A stretch of 38,333 bases of DNA. Source: Ectocarpus siliculosus. Taxonomy: Eukaryota; Sar; Phaeophyceae; Ectocarpales; Ectocarpaceae. Of this stretch, positions 10,920 through 23,429 are shown one piece after another (position 1 is the stretch's first letter; every line of letters begins with the position of its first letter). The position numbers were made by a program, and so were the translations under genes. Location of the stretch: contig FN649727.1 of NCBI GenBank assembly GCA_000310025.1, positions 7,948,708 to 7,987,040 on the forward strand. Reading direction: 5' to 3'. A model generated the notes under the pieces. The model saw nothing but the letters and a program-made list of their open reading frames with translations, made no database searches and was not told where the DNA came from.

Positions 10920-11706
10920 CCTTCAGAGCGGGCAAAGTGATGTCTTGGGAAGGGGTGAGGCGTGCATGCCATTGTTTATGGCAAGAGAGCACTGTTAGAG
11001 TATCGGGGCAATGGTTCTCGTTGCTGCTCTCACGTTCAGGCCTTGTATCGTCTATCAGAACAGACTTCTCGTTTGTCTCCCTTCGCCAGGCATCCACGTG
11101 GTGGCGGAATCAATTCCTTGCGGAGTAACAAGAACGTCACCAGCTTCGGTTGTTGTAACTATCACGAACGCCAACAACGTTATCGACGCCCTGACACAAA
11201 AATGTCGACATTACTTCGCTATAAGCACGTGCCCCATGGCGGTCCATCGTTTAGTTCTTCTCCTCTTTGCCCGCAAAATTCTGGCGAGAAGACTCCGGTC
11301 CTGGCCACCGGCATGGGTGAAGCAATGCGCGGATAGTAGTAGTGGCGGCGACGATGCTAGAGACAGCAGCGAAAGCCAAAAGACTGGAATCGTTCTTGCG
11401 AGGGGCATATTTGCAGCGGGATCTGCGCACGCGACAGCAAACACAGGGTCACAGGTGACACACCAATCAAGCAAGCCAAGCCGCGTACCCACCTAGTTAT
11501 TACCTATGTCGTAGCGCTACCCATCACTCGCGCAACCGGGCACGTTGTGAGGACCATCAATACGTCAGGCTGTTCGAATGTCTATTCCGTTTTTTGTTTC
11601 GCTTGCCCGAGAAACCACAGCCTCGTCGTCGTCGCCGTCGTCGTTACTGTTGAGTATTGCCATGCTGCTCTTGTTGAATATTTCGTGTCTCTGCCGTCCC
11701 CATCAG

Positions 11707-11795
11707 GTCAAGGCTCTGGACGCTCGATTGCTAATAGGTTCTGAGTCGCAAAAGGCGCTGCTGCTCCAGGAGGAGCTGAGGAGCAACCGTGCCAG
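11707..11795 (+). CDS. Likely internal exon encoding a helical segment
   Basis: The piece is bounded by a pyrimidine-rich acceptor (CTGCCGTCCCCATCAG before 11707) and a donor (CCAG|GTACGC after 11795). In the frame starting at GTC it encodes 29 residues, including KALLLQEELRSNRAR, a probable alpha-helix or short coiled coil. It enters in phase 0 and leaves in phase 2. I could not identify the flanking exons. Together with the frames at 10.0-10.9 kb it hints at an unresolved plus-strand gene. Confidence 0.35.
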
Positions 11796-13490
11796 GTACG
11801 CCAAGTTTTCGCCTTCATAGCTCGAAATGTTGCCGACGACGTTTTGCGCCGTTGGTTGGCGTTTCGTGCGACCGACCCTGGTGCACAACGATTGGTACAC
11901 GGAAGCAGGGCTAGGCCGCGACGCAAGAAATATGCTGCGTCTTAGCCACCCGATTCGTTGGTTGTCATGGAACAATGCCCGTCCGCCTCCTCACGGATCA
12001 TTCTCAGTGTCCATTTTTTAGAAAAAACGACGAGTAAAAGCCAGGCCAAAGCAATTATCCTCCCGAGAGAGCGCCCAAGAGAACGAACGTGTTTAGAAGT
12101 ATTTTCAGGGACGATCTGACACCAGGAGGAGACAGGACTTAGTGGAGCGTGTGATACAGTCGTTGCGCTGACCATTCGGTCACGCCGGAGGAGATGAAAA
12201 TAGATTTAGAGAAGGCTACAGATTTCTCTCCGGCCGTCGATAGGGTACGAACGCGCAGACGTGAGTAGAGCGTGAGGGACGGTGTGGTTGTCGTCAACAC
12301 TTCAGTGATGTCCAGGCGCGCGGGAGAACGAAAGGGTGACTCTTTCGGCGGGCACAAGGCGAGACGACACACCTTCCGCATGGACACACGACCGCCTCCC
12401 TCCCGTATCACAACCCTTGAAGAGTCAAACCCGACCACCAACTCTCCCGTGACAGTTTTTGCCGTGCGTTCACCCACTACCTCCTTCTCCCGCTCCGCCC
12501 CCTGCCATCTTCAAAACGTCTGCCTCGAAGGCTTCTCGAGATCCAACGACACCCAGGTCGAGGGCCCACAGCGTTGTCACAGTGTCGGACGTCTCCCCGA
12601 CAAGGCACCAGGGCCGGTAAGCTTCGGCCACAGCAAGAGCGGTGTATTTTGTTCTTGTACTTGTGGGCATCTCCGTTGGGAGTAGGAGTCAATGGTACCT
12701 GGTCTGGAAACGGCTGGGTGGTTAGTGACTAGTCGAATGGCTGAGGCACGCCACACAGTGAGTGCACCCGCATACTTCAGCCCCCCTGTTTCCACGAAAC
12801 ATAGACGCCTGTTTCAACGAAACATAGAAGCGCTCCGTTCGGGAGGGTTTCAGCTCGTGGAAGGGGTACTGTGATCGCGTTGTTCTAGTATCACCTCCCC
12901 ACAACACCCGCTCGCGCAAGACACATACTACGACGGCACCGCTCCGCCTCCCGCCTGTCTGTCTGTTGGTTACTCCTAAGACGAGAAACCGGACAAATCG
13001 AGGTCGCCCACTACCTGTGCCGGGGCCGGTGGTGGCGGCGGCGGTGCAAGCAGCCGTGACTGTAACTTTCTTGAAGATTCCCAGAGGAGCTTCCCAAGCC
13101 ACCAACAACACTGCCGAGCACACCCGTCCGCTGCAGATTCTCATCCGGCGAGCTGCGCCGTCAATGACAGCGCGGAAGGAAGCGGAACTGCACCGCCGGA
13201 GTCCAACTTGTGTTGTGCTGCGCTAGCCGGGTACCGATTGTCCGGTGCCACCTGCGTCGACATTGGTGACAATGATGGCGACAAGACCTTTGCAGGTAGG
13301 GCAGGTCCTGGGGGGGGGGCGGATGGCGTGGACAGCCTGGACGGGTCGCTGGAAGGGTCGCTGTCGACGGGGTCCCTGTCAACGGGGGCGGGAAAGTCCA
13401 GGGCCGCGGCGAAGGTGTGACCAAGGATGGTCGGAATCCTCCGTGCCCCCGACAACGCTTGTTTCGCACTACTAGATGCCGGGACAGGTT
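11796..13490. other. Region with competing exon-like frames on both strands
   Basis: On the minus strand three open frames follow one another: about 13490-13141 (Pro/Ser-rich, containing ARRIPTILGHTFAAALDF), 12670-12470 (containing SDTVTTLWALDLGVVG) and 12477-12139 (112 codons). On the plus strand a Gly/Ser/Asp-rich frame at about 13220-13412 has an acceptor-like (GTGCTGCGCTAG) and a donor-like (GCGAAG|GTGTGA) boundary. I could not connect these into one consistent gene, and none has a recognised domain. Confidence 0.25.
12786..12831. repeat. Tandem 23-bp repeat, each unit a GTTTCnnnGAAAC palindrome
   Basis: Two 23-bp copies (12786-12808 and 12809-12831) differ at two positions. Each contains GTTTC, a three-base spacer (CAC or AAC) and GAAAC, giving four symmetric half-sites on a 23-bp pitch, about two helical turns. 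This resembles a paired binding site for a dimeric protein. Function is inference only. Confidence 0.6.
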
Positions 13491-13499
13491 GGTCGGTTC

Positions 13500-16400
13500 T
13501 GCCGACTAAATATCGGCCGTAACGCGGGACAACGATTCGTACCGACGGGGTGGCTGTCCTCGGGTTGTGAGGTTGCTAAATGTTGCTTGCGCAGATAGAA
13601 AATATTGCCTCCGCCAGCCGGTGAAGAAGGAAGCACGCTCAAACCGCCCGAATCGTCGACAAGGCGTGATAACTAGCCGGTGTCGATATCGAAGGAATGG
13701 GGCCGTACGATCACGTACGCGCATGATGCGCACGCACGCCATCTCGGCTCTGGTATCCTATCTGTTTGGTGTCGACAAATCGGGCCGCAACTCCCCCTCC
13801 CTCCAGACGAGCCCAAGGCAGACGGAGGTGGTCACATTTTGGAGAATTTGTTCCGTATTGTTGTTGCCGGTAATCTGGATCGTGCGTGAAGAGCACCGAG
13901 TAGGGCAACGAAAGCATGGAAGTCTTCAGGAGGAATGTGTGTTTCCGACAAATATAGGGGTTTTGGTGATTCCATCGCGAACGTTGTTGTCTGTTGCTGG
14001 TGTTGACGTTTACCGGGTCCAGCTTGATTTTGTCGTCTACCTTTGTCAATGTCGATCCCGGGGGACGTTGCCAGGATGCATGTATGTGTGGAACTTTTGA
14101 ACCGTCGTCATGTTCGTGCCCCCCGCGAATATCTTTGCACCCGTCGAAAGGTTAGGACTCACGCGCGTCGCGATACCGTAACTCTCGCGCCTGCTGCTGG
14201 TGCCTTCTGAAAGCAGGTGGCGCCGTCAAGAGAGAAGCTGATTGTTCTGCCGTGCCGGCTATGCCGAATTAGGTGAATAACCTCTTGCCGTTCCCTGCTC
14301 AATCCGACGGTAGCGCGAACTCCAGGGTTGCAACGACGTTCGGAATGGCGCTGCCTCGTTTTGGTTGGTATCGTCGTTGCCGTTATTGGTGTGTGTGGAA
14401 ACATGTCTCTCTCTCTCTCTCTTCCGGATGCCTCCTATTCGAACTAACAATTGGTGTGTAGCACGTAGTCACACTAGTGGGGGTGAACATACTCCTCAAC
14501 AAATCACGAAGCACCACAGAGCAACATAGTGACATAGAGTCGCGGAACTCGCCACTAAAATAATCAATGTGAACTTTGGGGTAATGACACACAACACCTT
14601 TGCCTTTGCCACGCTTGTCGTTGCTCCAATTAAAGGGAATCGGCACTGTGGTGCGCCGAGTGCAAGCTGTCGTTTTGCGCGATCTGCTTCGCGAAGGTGC
14701 CTCACCACCAGGGCACGGGTTTTCTGGTGCACGACCCGGCTCGCGAGTCTCAACACCAGGCGAGCTACGTAATGGATCACATTCGTTGAAACGGAGATGA
14801 CAATCAGGGATGTTGTGCTGCCCTCCACCTGGAGACATGTGGGTGTACGGGCGAGGCACAGAGTATTATGCCCACCCAGGGATTGTATCTTCTTGCGGTG
14901 TGTGCACCTGGGTATAGCGTATGTATGTGTTTGTATGCCATTCTCATGTAGAAAAGAAAAGATGGGCATGTGATATCTTCGTACTACACGGAACGCTATA
15001 GTATGATTGTCCACACTAACCAATGTCAACCCCAAGACCCAGTGAACCTGTTGTTCTAATCGAGTTTCCCGCTCGGCTTCGTTTGTCGTTTTGGTGTATA
15101 CACGCATACTTGCAGGCGGGGTCACACCTGCCGGGAAATGGGCCGGAGAAGCGAGGGGTAGAAACAAGCAGAGCCGGTTGGGGGTGAGTGAGACTCTGCC
15201 CAACAAACAGGCTACTCGTCGTCGTCGTCGTCGTCGTTGTTGACAAGTTGTTGCTGCTACGGTTGCTACAGGGTTGCTGTCGCTGATGTTCGTTTCCTGT
15301 TCTGATATGAACTTTTCGACCGTGTATGCCATAAAGAGAACGTCTCACGCTGAAAAACGGAGCAGATGCCGGTGCTCACTCTTGACGTCGTGCGTTGCGT
15401 GTGTTGAACGTTGAACAAGCAGAACAAAGAGACGCATATCCGGCAAAACAAAGAGGCTTCCTTCTTGCTGACAAAAGCCAAGCAAAACCTCGTCTCGGGC
15501 ACAATTTTCCCAAAACTATACTCTACCTTCGGCTGCTCTTGTCGCTTCCTTCAACTCGCCGTTGTCGTCGCAGGAGAGGTGACGATGGGGGCGTCGGTAC
15601 CTGTCTTCCCGCCACGGTGCCGCCGCCCCGCAAAGCCCACCGAGAACCCTTGTCTTCGCCGGTATCGCTGTGCTCGCCGGTCACGCCGTTTGGGCGCCTG
15701 ATGCGAGGAAGGCCGCAATCTTCACTGCTGCCGGTTAGAAACAACACTCCCGAGGTGGAACCCCCCGAAAGCCAAACATAAGAAGCAGAGGACACGTATG
15801 GGGGGCTTTGATTGTTCCGGGGCACGGCTGAAAAGGGTTGATAAAAGGGCACGACTTGCGAGGAATGACAGAATTGTCGATCACGTCACTTTGGTACCCT
15901 TGTCATCAAGGGAAGGAGCCACAGTTGTTGACTCTGGACCATCCAAGCTCGCAATAACCACAGTAGCCCTGTAGCTTGTTTGACCGCTGACCAGCCGAGC
16001 TTGCGTGACCCCAATTTCGACGAGCAGCATGCGTGGGGGCTTGAGACCGAGGGTTCGGTAGGGAAAGTGTTCCAGTGAGCTACCAGCCAGTGCTTGACCT
16101 ACTGACCGCGAATTAATGACGGTGCTATGTCTAGGCTGTGCTGGCCTTTGTCAGTAGGGTCGATCAGTCAGATAACCGCCTCTCGGGGCTCGCATGCACG
16201 GTAGCCCCTCTCCCCTCGTCTCCCGGACTGGGGTGGTATGCCTACTTGGTCAGCAAAACCCCGACGCGCTCCGTACCATCTTCGCAGGGATGTAGGTCAG
16301 GGCCTCATGGCCTGAGGACAGCGGCCATGCAGTGATAACAAGTCTTTCCCGGCCCCCTGCCCTTGTTGTCGTTGGGGACTGGCTGATCGACCACCGCGAC

Positions 16401-16800
16401 TGTGGAACCGCAAAACGTACGCGTCCTTCGGATGCGATAGAGCGTTGATTGCGCTCGTGTACCAGCCATGGAGATGGAAGGGAAGAAGACGGGGGCGAGA
16501 AAAGGCAACAGGAGAAACAGCCGGAGGGCGTCGTCCGCTTTGCTCGAGGAAAAGAAGGCGAGAAGGAGAAAACATGCAAAAGGATTGTATGTTGTAACAA
16601 AGGACAGTTAGTGGTTCCGTGTAGTAGTACGCGGAAGTGTGCTAGTCGACTATCCTGTTGCACGCTCGAGGTACCGCAGAATACCCGACGGGAGGGGGAA
16701 TAATATAGCTGCCCTTCCATTTCCCCGGTGCCACGCATGTACTCTCCCAAAAAGTAATTCCCCCCCCTCACAGCCGGACACAATTTTGATTCTTTACACC
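13500..16800. other. Gene-poor stretch with one long minus open frame
   Basis: The longest item is an ATG-started minus frame of 278 codons (14496-15332). A second minus frame (14383-14859) overlaps it, and the composition is not clearly coding. CT (14405-14422) and GTC (15216-15236) microsatellites are present, the latter encoding the Arg run inside the long frame. A Ser/Gly/Arg-rich minus frame lies at 15523-15852. I recognise no family and cannot support a gene. Confidence 0.3.
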
Positions 16801-17415
16801 ATGTACGCTACTTGCCAACAAAGACCCATCTCAAATATCATCCACCATTCAAATACCATTCAACGGGAGGCTGCTCTCCCGCTACGTCGCAAGCAACCCC
16901 GGCGCCAACCTGTCCCCCCCCTCCATCCACCGCCCGTTGCTCAAAACCTTCTTCCGGTGTCTGACGGCCACAACAAACATCAACAACAACGATGGCAACA
17001 ACAAAATAGAGGCACCAGGTGGCCGTGCTCCCGCAGGACGAGCTTGCTGCTTTCCGGTCTGTTCCAGCACTGTGCCTCAACTCCGGTTCGAGCGATTTGT
17101 GCTCGGCTCGGGACTTCCACAACAACAAGGTATGCCGCACGTTTTAGAGACGGCCGCTTTTCGGAGGGAAATAATGGCTGCAGATGTTTTCACACGTTCC
17201 TTTTCAAGTGTACGAGTTGGTTCGGGTCCGGTCGAAGTCCCATGGACCGGCTCGTGGAGGGTCCGGTTGGTCCGAACAAGTTCACGGGTCGTGCCAAGGG
17301 GTTTGACCCGGCTCGCGCGAAGCCCCTGATTGGTTGGCATTCCGTCGCTCCTAAGAGTCTTGTGTTCTATCGTAAGCGCTACTATCTCCGTACTCCAATC
17401 CGGGCTGGAGGTTGA
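16801..17415 (+). CDS. Hypothetical open frame with a basic C-terminal module
   Basis: The frame runs 204 codons from an ATG at 16801 (open further upstream). The first 130 residues are Gln/Arg/Pro-rich and low in coding character. The last 60 look more like a real protein, with an Arg/Lys/aromatic-rich segment containing GPNKFTGRAKGF and SLVFYRKRYYLRTPI. That tail could be a genuine exon, for example of a small organellar basic protein, but I do not recognise it. A different plus frame from an ATG at 17174 has a presequence-like start (MAADVFTRSFSSVRV), so exon boundaries may differ. Confidence 0.22.
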   Translation: MYATCQQRPISNIIHHSNTIQREAALPLRRKQPRRQPVPPLHPPPVAQNLLPVSDGHNKHQQQRWQQQNRGTRWPCSRRTSLLLSGLFQHCASTPVRAICARLGTSTTTRYAARFRDGRFSEGNNGCRCFHTFLFKCTSWFGSGRSPMDRLVEGPVGPNKFTGRAKGFDPARAKPLIGWHSVAPKSLVFYRKRYYLRTPIRAGG

Positions 17416-17712
17416 CAAGGTTAAGAAAACACGAATTGTGTTTGAGAATATGTCATGAGCGCAAGGTCGAAAACGTTTCTATGGGAAACTCATTATGTAG
17501 AGGGAAATTCCGGCACTAGAGGGGCTGACGGTAGACAGTAGACAGACGAATCTCACTTCTGTGTTTTCTACGTTGCACCAGTCTCAGTCACGGCGGTAAC
17601 AATGCACATAACCACACCGACACCCAACCAGAACAGTGCATGAAGCAGTGAGTCTCGAGCTTTTCCCACCCTGTACGCCAAATCCTGTTCCCCCCTTCCC
17701 CCCTCCTTGTAG

Positions 17713-17922
17713 TACGCCCTTGCAGCAGCAAAGGCGGTGTCGCCGAGAGGGTTGCCGCTCGACTTCTCCAAGGGGAAAGGGCGCTACAACTACGGCGGGG
17801 GCTCGCTCAACGACGACGACGACGACGGTGATGGGGTTCCCCTGCGAGGGGTAGCCGGAACTGTCGGGGAAAAGGGTGTCAAGACGTTCGGGGGCACTAC
17901 CGTGCGAGTTATTGTCCAATAG
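17713..17922 (+). CDS. Possible terminal exon
   Basis: The frame follows an excellent 3' splice site: a C/T tract (17690-17710) ending CTTGTAG. It encodes about 69 residues, Gly-rich with a five-Asp run, ending TTVRVIVQ and TAG. The start is phase 0 if the CTTGTAG acceptor is used. An alternative acceptor at CCCTTGCAG would give phase 1 and could join the frame ending near 17411, but the donor there (GAG|GTTGAC) is weak. The opposite strand reads two pieces in one frame separated by two TAG codons, which favours the plus strand. Confidence 0.3.
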   Translation, partial: YALAAAKAVSPRGLPLDFSKGKGRYNYGGGSLNDDDDDGDGVPLRGVAGTVGEKGVKTFGGTTVRVIVQ

Positions 17923-20900
17923 TGCGAAGCCCCCCCGGTGCGACGGGTGCAAGTCGTCGCCGGGTCATGAGGGGGGGGGGTGTACTCATAGTCGTGCATG
18001 CCGTAGTCGTTAGACCATTGACCTCGCATCCCTACAAAGCCGGGACGGAGCACGCCGGGTTCTCACCGGACCAGGCTCTCACATCACCAAGCGCGAAGCG
18101 CCGTGAGGTATTCGGCGAGTCGCATGAAGGGTGCGCTGCATCCTGCTAAGGGTGTTCGGCATCTTGTTCTTACTTCCTTGCGTACGGATGACATCTGCGT
18201 ATGACTCAATTTATTTTTCTGGTGCTTTCACTTCCAGAGACAGTTATAAGCACTGTGTACCTGCCTCGAGGGTGCTTGACCATTTTAACACAACGTGGTG
18301 CGATCCTCCCCCTTGCACGGAGTGAGGGTTCTCGACCCCGCACAACATGATCTACTCGACTACCATTATGGTAACCGCCAAAAAAAAAAACAGAGGTACA
18401 AAAAAGGCGGTAACCTGGTTGCCGAGCTCACGAAGTGAATTGGCTTGTTTTACAACGTCGTTGCCAATCGACGAAAACCCAATCCCGATGGCCGACACCG
18501 AGGGCGACATCATGAGGGGGGGGCGCGCAAACGGAGAGAGCGATCACAGCTTTTACCTCACCTGGGGACGTTATGTAACACCGAGAGGGTTTCGGTTGTT
18601 GCAACGATGGGGGGGGCAAAATCAGATCATGGGGCCAACCAAAAGAGGCAACCTGGCAAAAATGCGTCTGTTTTTTCCTGGACGAGGGAAAAACCAAGCC
18701 AATACTACGTCGTATTGGAACTGCTACATACCGGCGGTGAATATGGTGTTGCCTCCTGTGGTCGTCGATGATGTCGACTAGTGGTCGGGTCTTCAGTGAA
18801 AACATGTGTGGGTCATACTCTCTGCTTGGTTGGTTGGCCAGCTCGGGAGGGGGGCACCGAGGATGCGGACAATTGTGTCAAGGATATCGGACACGGTTCC
18901 ATCATTCAAGTCGCGAATCGTTGCTTCAGAGCACTCCCGTTTGGACACGTACAAGTGCCAACATGTGGAGTGTGGGGGAGCCGTGGAGTGAGACCAGGAT
19001 TTTGTCCGGGGCAAACATGTATTTCCGGATGAAACATACGTCCAATGCAAGAAGACAGCAGTTCGGTGGCCATGCCCGGGGTAACTTCGTCGCACCCAAC
19101 AATCAGGAGAGAACCACCAGTAAGTCAGTGTTGTCGTGCGCTACACGGCAGTTCGCTTGAAGTAGACGTAACAAAACGTTGTCTGCCGCCGTCGGTGCCC
19201 TGAATCGGAATGGAGGCACTCGTTTCATTGTTGCGGCTGTAGTAATCGACGCAGTGTACAGCTATATGGAGTATCATCCTTTTTTCTTTCCACACTCCCA
19301 TCCATTCTCCATTCAGCGGAACCTCCGACACCCCTTGTATCGCATCACACCAACCACCGTCTCACCAACCAACGCAAAGCTAAAAGTTGCAAACTCCCGG
19401 GACTCAAAAAAATTGTTTCGCCCCCATGCCTTCTCACTCGAACCCCCGCGCCCTCGATATCGTAAGAGTAGCGTCTGACCACAACAGAACAGACACGGGT
19501 AGCCGCACCACGAAAGGTAGAGCAGCACCAAAAAAGACAAAAAATTTAGTTAGATGTACATACCAAACGCCGTGCACGCTTTACCGGAACACGAAACAAA
19601 GAAATACAGATGGCGAAAATAATAACAACACGGAAGAGGGACGAACCGCACGGAATTCCGACCCAAGACGCGTGGCTGATGCTCCTACGGTTACAAGGTG
19701 CTTAATGGCTACTTGTTTTGTTTTTTTCCATTTGACCCCGATGTCACACCTACTATATATGTAGTGAGATATGCACCAGTTCCGAGAAATCGATAGAACT
19801 ACCACTTTGCATATTAACCTCGTTTTTCCGACGTGAAACCACCAAGACACGAAGGTACCGAGAATCAATCCACAGCACGGACCAGAGTCGTGTAGTTTGC
19901 ACGTGCCACAGCGCAAATCACAGATAGATGAGAAAACGCGCACCAACCGATAGGCGTGTTGTGTCTCTCGCGCTACACACGCGCACAACGGCCAATTCCT
20001 CGAAATCTGGCCGCATTGATTGGATGCAGCCATGGCTGAAACCGGCCGACGACATCGTGGTTAACTCGATCAGCCATGTAGCGTGGTCGATGCCGTAAAA
20101 AACACAACCAAGATGCACACGCGGCTGTTCAGTCAAACGCGGTTGCCGCCATTAGGTAAGTGACACGGAAGACGTGCCAACATATGCATCAGGAAGCACG
20201 AGCACCAGCAGTTCAACTACAAGGAACCACCAAACGTCACTTCTTAGTGTCCTTCCCAGCTGCTGCCCCCCCCCCCCTCCTCCTGTTTTCCCGTCCCCCT
20301 CCAGAAGACAACGCCGCCAACAACAAGACACTTACAAAATATGGAAAGAATTGGTTATTTCCACCGGTGACCGGAGCCAGAACGAAGCGTGGCAGCCACC
20401 AACCCGCACAACAACACAACCGCACGTACAACCAGCAGTCCGTTCCGTTCGCACCCCCAAGATGCCCGCAACGCGAGGCTCTCCTCTCCTCCGTCCCCAG
20501 GTGAGGGCACGAGCACCGGAAGGACGCCCAAAAAACAAGAATATTCTCCTCCACACCCAACACGACCGGAAACATTCGCCGCCATAAGCGTGTGTGTTCT
20601 ATCAACGGGCATCGACAGGGCCAACCGGCTGACCAAGGAAAACACGTCAGTGGCAGTGGGTAAAATCAAGGTCCCAGGAAGGTGTCCAAAACAGCATCCA
20701 AGTGTGTGCGTGTTCCTCTACTCTGGTGCTAGTCTCCACCCCTTTCGTACCTCTCAGTTGGGGCCACACAGAAAACGGGCCAGTTTCATCTATCGTTCTC
20801 CTCGTTAGCGTACTTCCAGCCTCATGGACACCTGCTGAAGGGGCAACACAGCCTCTCTCCCGCAGTGATGCTCCCGCCGCTATTATACCCTTGGTCTCTA

Positions 20901-21559
20901 GACTCCCCCTCCCCAGTGGCACCAGCGAATGACGAACCGTCGCTGCCACACAGCCAAGCGTTGGTTGTGGCACCTGAGGCAACACTACTCGAAGCCACGC
21001 ATCACCGGGCACCACTGTACATCCAGCCGGGGACGAGCACCCAACGAGCTTGTATCGAAACCTTCCGCATAAAAACACTTTCAACAACGCTTGACTACTT
21101 CGTTCGGTCTAGACTACCGTGATTAAGAGTATCTTACAAAAACACAGCCCCCCCCCCCCCCGTCGTCCCCCCGCGTGGCTCTCTGGTGTATCCTTTCCAA
21201 AAATGAATGGCGAAACATCACCGTGTGTTGTACCAACTCCCCAACCACAAGAAGGTCGCTCCGTCTTGGCCTAACAACCTCGTCACAACGGGGCAGGAAC
21301 CGGACCACAAAGGAGCAAATTTTTCACCCAGGCTACGTTCTCTTCTGCCGTATCGATAACACAAACGACCACCGGAGTAGTAGAAACATCAGCATGGCGC
21401 AGCCAAAAACAGTCCTCGCCCCCCCTCCCCCCCCCCCCTCGCCCAAGCACAACAGGGCCCCCTCTAGCAACGCATCTGTGTGACGGCACCCTCCACCCTA
21501 TAATAGATGCGTTTTCGTCGTGGTACAGTAGCGCCGCTTACCGTGAAACGCGCGCTCTA

Positions 21560-21639
21560 CTACTACCTGCGGAATGGCGGGTGTTCGCCTGCATGCAGCC
21601 TACTACCTGCGGAATAGCGGGTGTTCAACTACACGTAGC
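21560..21639. repeat. Two-copy 40-bp tandem repeat
   Basis: The block CTACTACCTGCGGAAT followed by GGCGGGTGTTC is repeated at a 40-base pitch (about 21560-21599 and 21600-21639), with divergence in the last third of each unit. It is non-coding. Confidence 0.65.
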
Positions 21640-22793
21640 ACCACCCAAACCCTCCGTGTTCCCTCCCTCTCGACACTCTGTATGGCCGTTTTCGCTCCTT
21701 GGCCTTCACCCGGCCAACACGAAACCTAGCACCGTCGCACATCTCTCGGTCACCTCGTGGGCTCTGCGCGAGGCGTGCTGCTTTTGTCTCGCCCTGACAG
21801 CTGAAAAATCCTCCCCCGAAGTGCTGCTACCGGGGTGCTGCATCTAGGCACAAAGCGGGCCTGAGGCTCTACGATTGCACCCCCCCTTCGCCCCGCTCAC
21901 GCTTGACACCTCCATTACCGTGCCGCCGTTTTCCTACGTCCGCCCTCTTTCGTTTTTCCCAGGTTGTGTCAAGAGTCCTGGTTGGCGTTTCTTTATGTTC
22001 CCCGTCGTGGTTCAAGCGCTTTCCTTATCCTTGCGTGCTTTTTCTCACGGCCTTTGGTCGAGGAGGACGATGCGCCGCCGGGACCCTCCCTTCCTTCCCT
22101 TGCCCCCGCCTCCGCCGCCGCTGCCGCCATTGTTAGGGTTTCCGCCGTTGGCCTTGTGGGTGTCAAACATGCGTAGACAATGGGGGAGGGGGGTACAACT
22201 CATTTCTAATCCTGTATAAAAAGGGTACAAACGACAGCTCAAAACAGCGGGCTAGGGCCTCTGACCAGGCATGCAAAGCGCACGCACACCAGGCGCAGAC
22301 CAAGAGTTCGGCGAACTTCTTTCTGAACCGATCCCGAAAAAGATGAGTCTGGCACGCCATGTTCGGGACACGTACTATAGTACGTACTGTAGTTTCCGTC
22401 TTGTTTGTTTCATGTTTCCCTTCACCGCCGTTTCCAAGCACCGAGCAGACGCCAAATGCCCACCACCAACGCCGTTTGACCATGACCACCGGAGCTGGTG
22501 ACACCCCTTACTAATGTAGAAGTACCAAATAATGAGATTATTTCGGTCGAAATATCCACATTCGTTTAGTCATACGCCGGGTACTTCTTTGCCTCACACA
22601 TGCGTTAACACGTCCGGCTCTTTCTGATCCTAAAGATCCAGGTTCGTTCAGCCTTACCCGAGTAATTGTCTCCCACAAGAAAAACGTGTTTCATTAGCTG
22701 GTTGTTTTCGAGCCTACAGTAGCGAACAACAACAACGGCATCACTCAAGGCTATTGTACCACCCGGGATCGACTTCTACCTCGGCAGCCGCAG

Positions 22794-22821
22794 CCTCTCT
22801 CTCTCTCTCTCTCTCTCTCTC
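22794..22821. repeat. CT microsatellite
   Basis: About fourteen uninterrupted CT units lie in non-coding sequence. Confidence 0.9.
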
Positions 22822-23429
22822 ACCTGTCTGCCGTTCCTCCTCGCATCCAGCGTTCCCGCCCTCGCCTTCCTAGTAGCCCTCACCTGTCCGAAGCGTGAGG
22901 ACGAATTGACGTGGCAAGAGAAACAAAAACGATGAAGGTGACCGAGGGATAGGGCAACCAAAGCAACCGCCGCAGTTTTTTATGACCAATCAGCGAACTG
23001 CGTGCCACAAATGTTTTTCTCTCTCGTTTTTTCTGGTCATGCGTGCTCGAGGCCGGGGCTGACGCTTAAAAGGATCACGGGATCGAGTTGCAACTTCGTT
23101 TTCTCTTCGCAGCCGACTCACTCCCAACCCTTAGACGATCCAGCACGTTGCCTGGCTCTAAAACACCCCCCGAAAGCAATGTGGGTGAACACGGTATGCA
23201 CCGTTTTTCGTTTCGTTTGTACCACTGATTCCGCGGGAAAACCCCGCAACAGCAGTATCAATATCCATCACACGACACCAAGCACAAAATATTTCGACCA
23301 CGAAGAACAAAAAACAAAACAACAGGACGACACGCCCTTCTTTTGTTCATCCTGCAACCATCTACTCGGTGCTCTACACCAAGCTCTAGAAAGTTGTTCC
23401 AATCCTCGTGCGTGTGGTGCATCACTAGC

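Larger units (their letters stand above)
17923..23429. other. Long gene-poor stretch
   Basis: No gene is supported over about 5.5 kb. Open frames are short and usually mirrored by frames on the other strand; the best ATG-started ones are 18347-18781 (144 codons, plus), 20865-21122 (plus) and 22271-22501 (plus). Pyrimidine-rich plus-strand tracts near 20260-20300, 21145-21175 and 21418-21440 resemble intron 3' ends but lack convincing exons. A 45-codon minus frame from an ATG at about 22133 starts with an Ala run and could be a first exon. No RNA gene was recognised. Confidence 0.3.

Noticed and set aside
14496-15332. 278-codon minus ORF
   Set aside because: Starts with ATG but contains a microsatellite-derived Arg run, is overlapped by another minus frame, and shows no domain; an ORF of this length can occur by chance in this window.
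17083-17100. Possible tRNA B-box (GGTTCGAGCGA)
   Set aside because: No matching A-box or cloverleaf could be drawn around it; other GTTCGA occurrences failed likewise.
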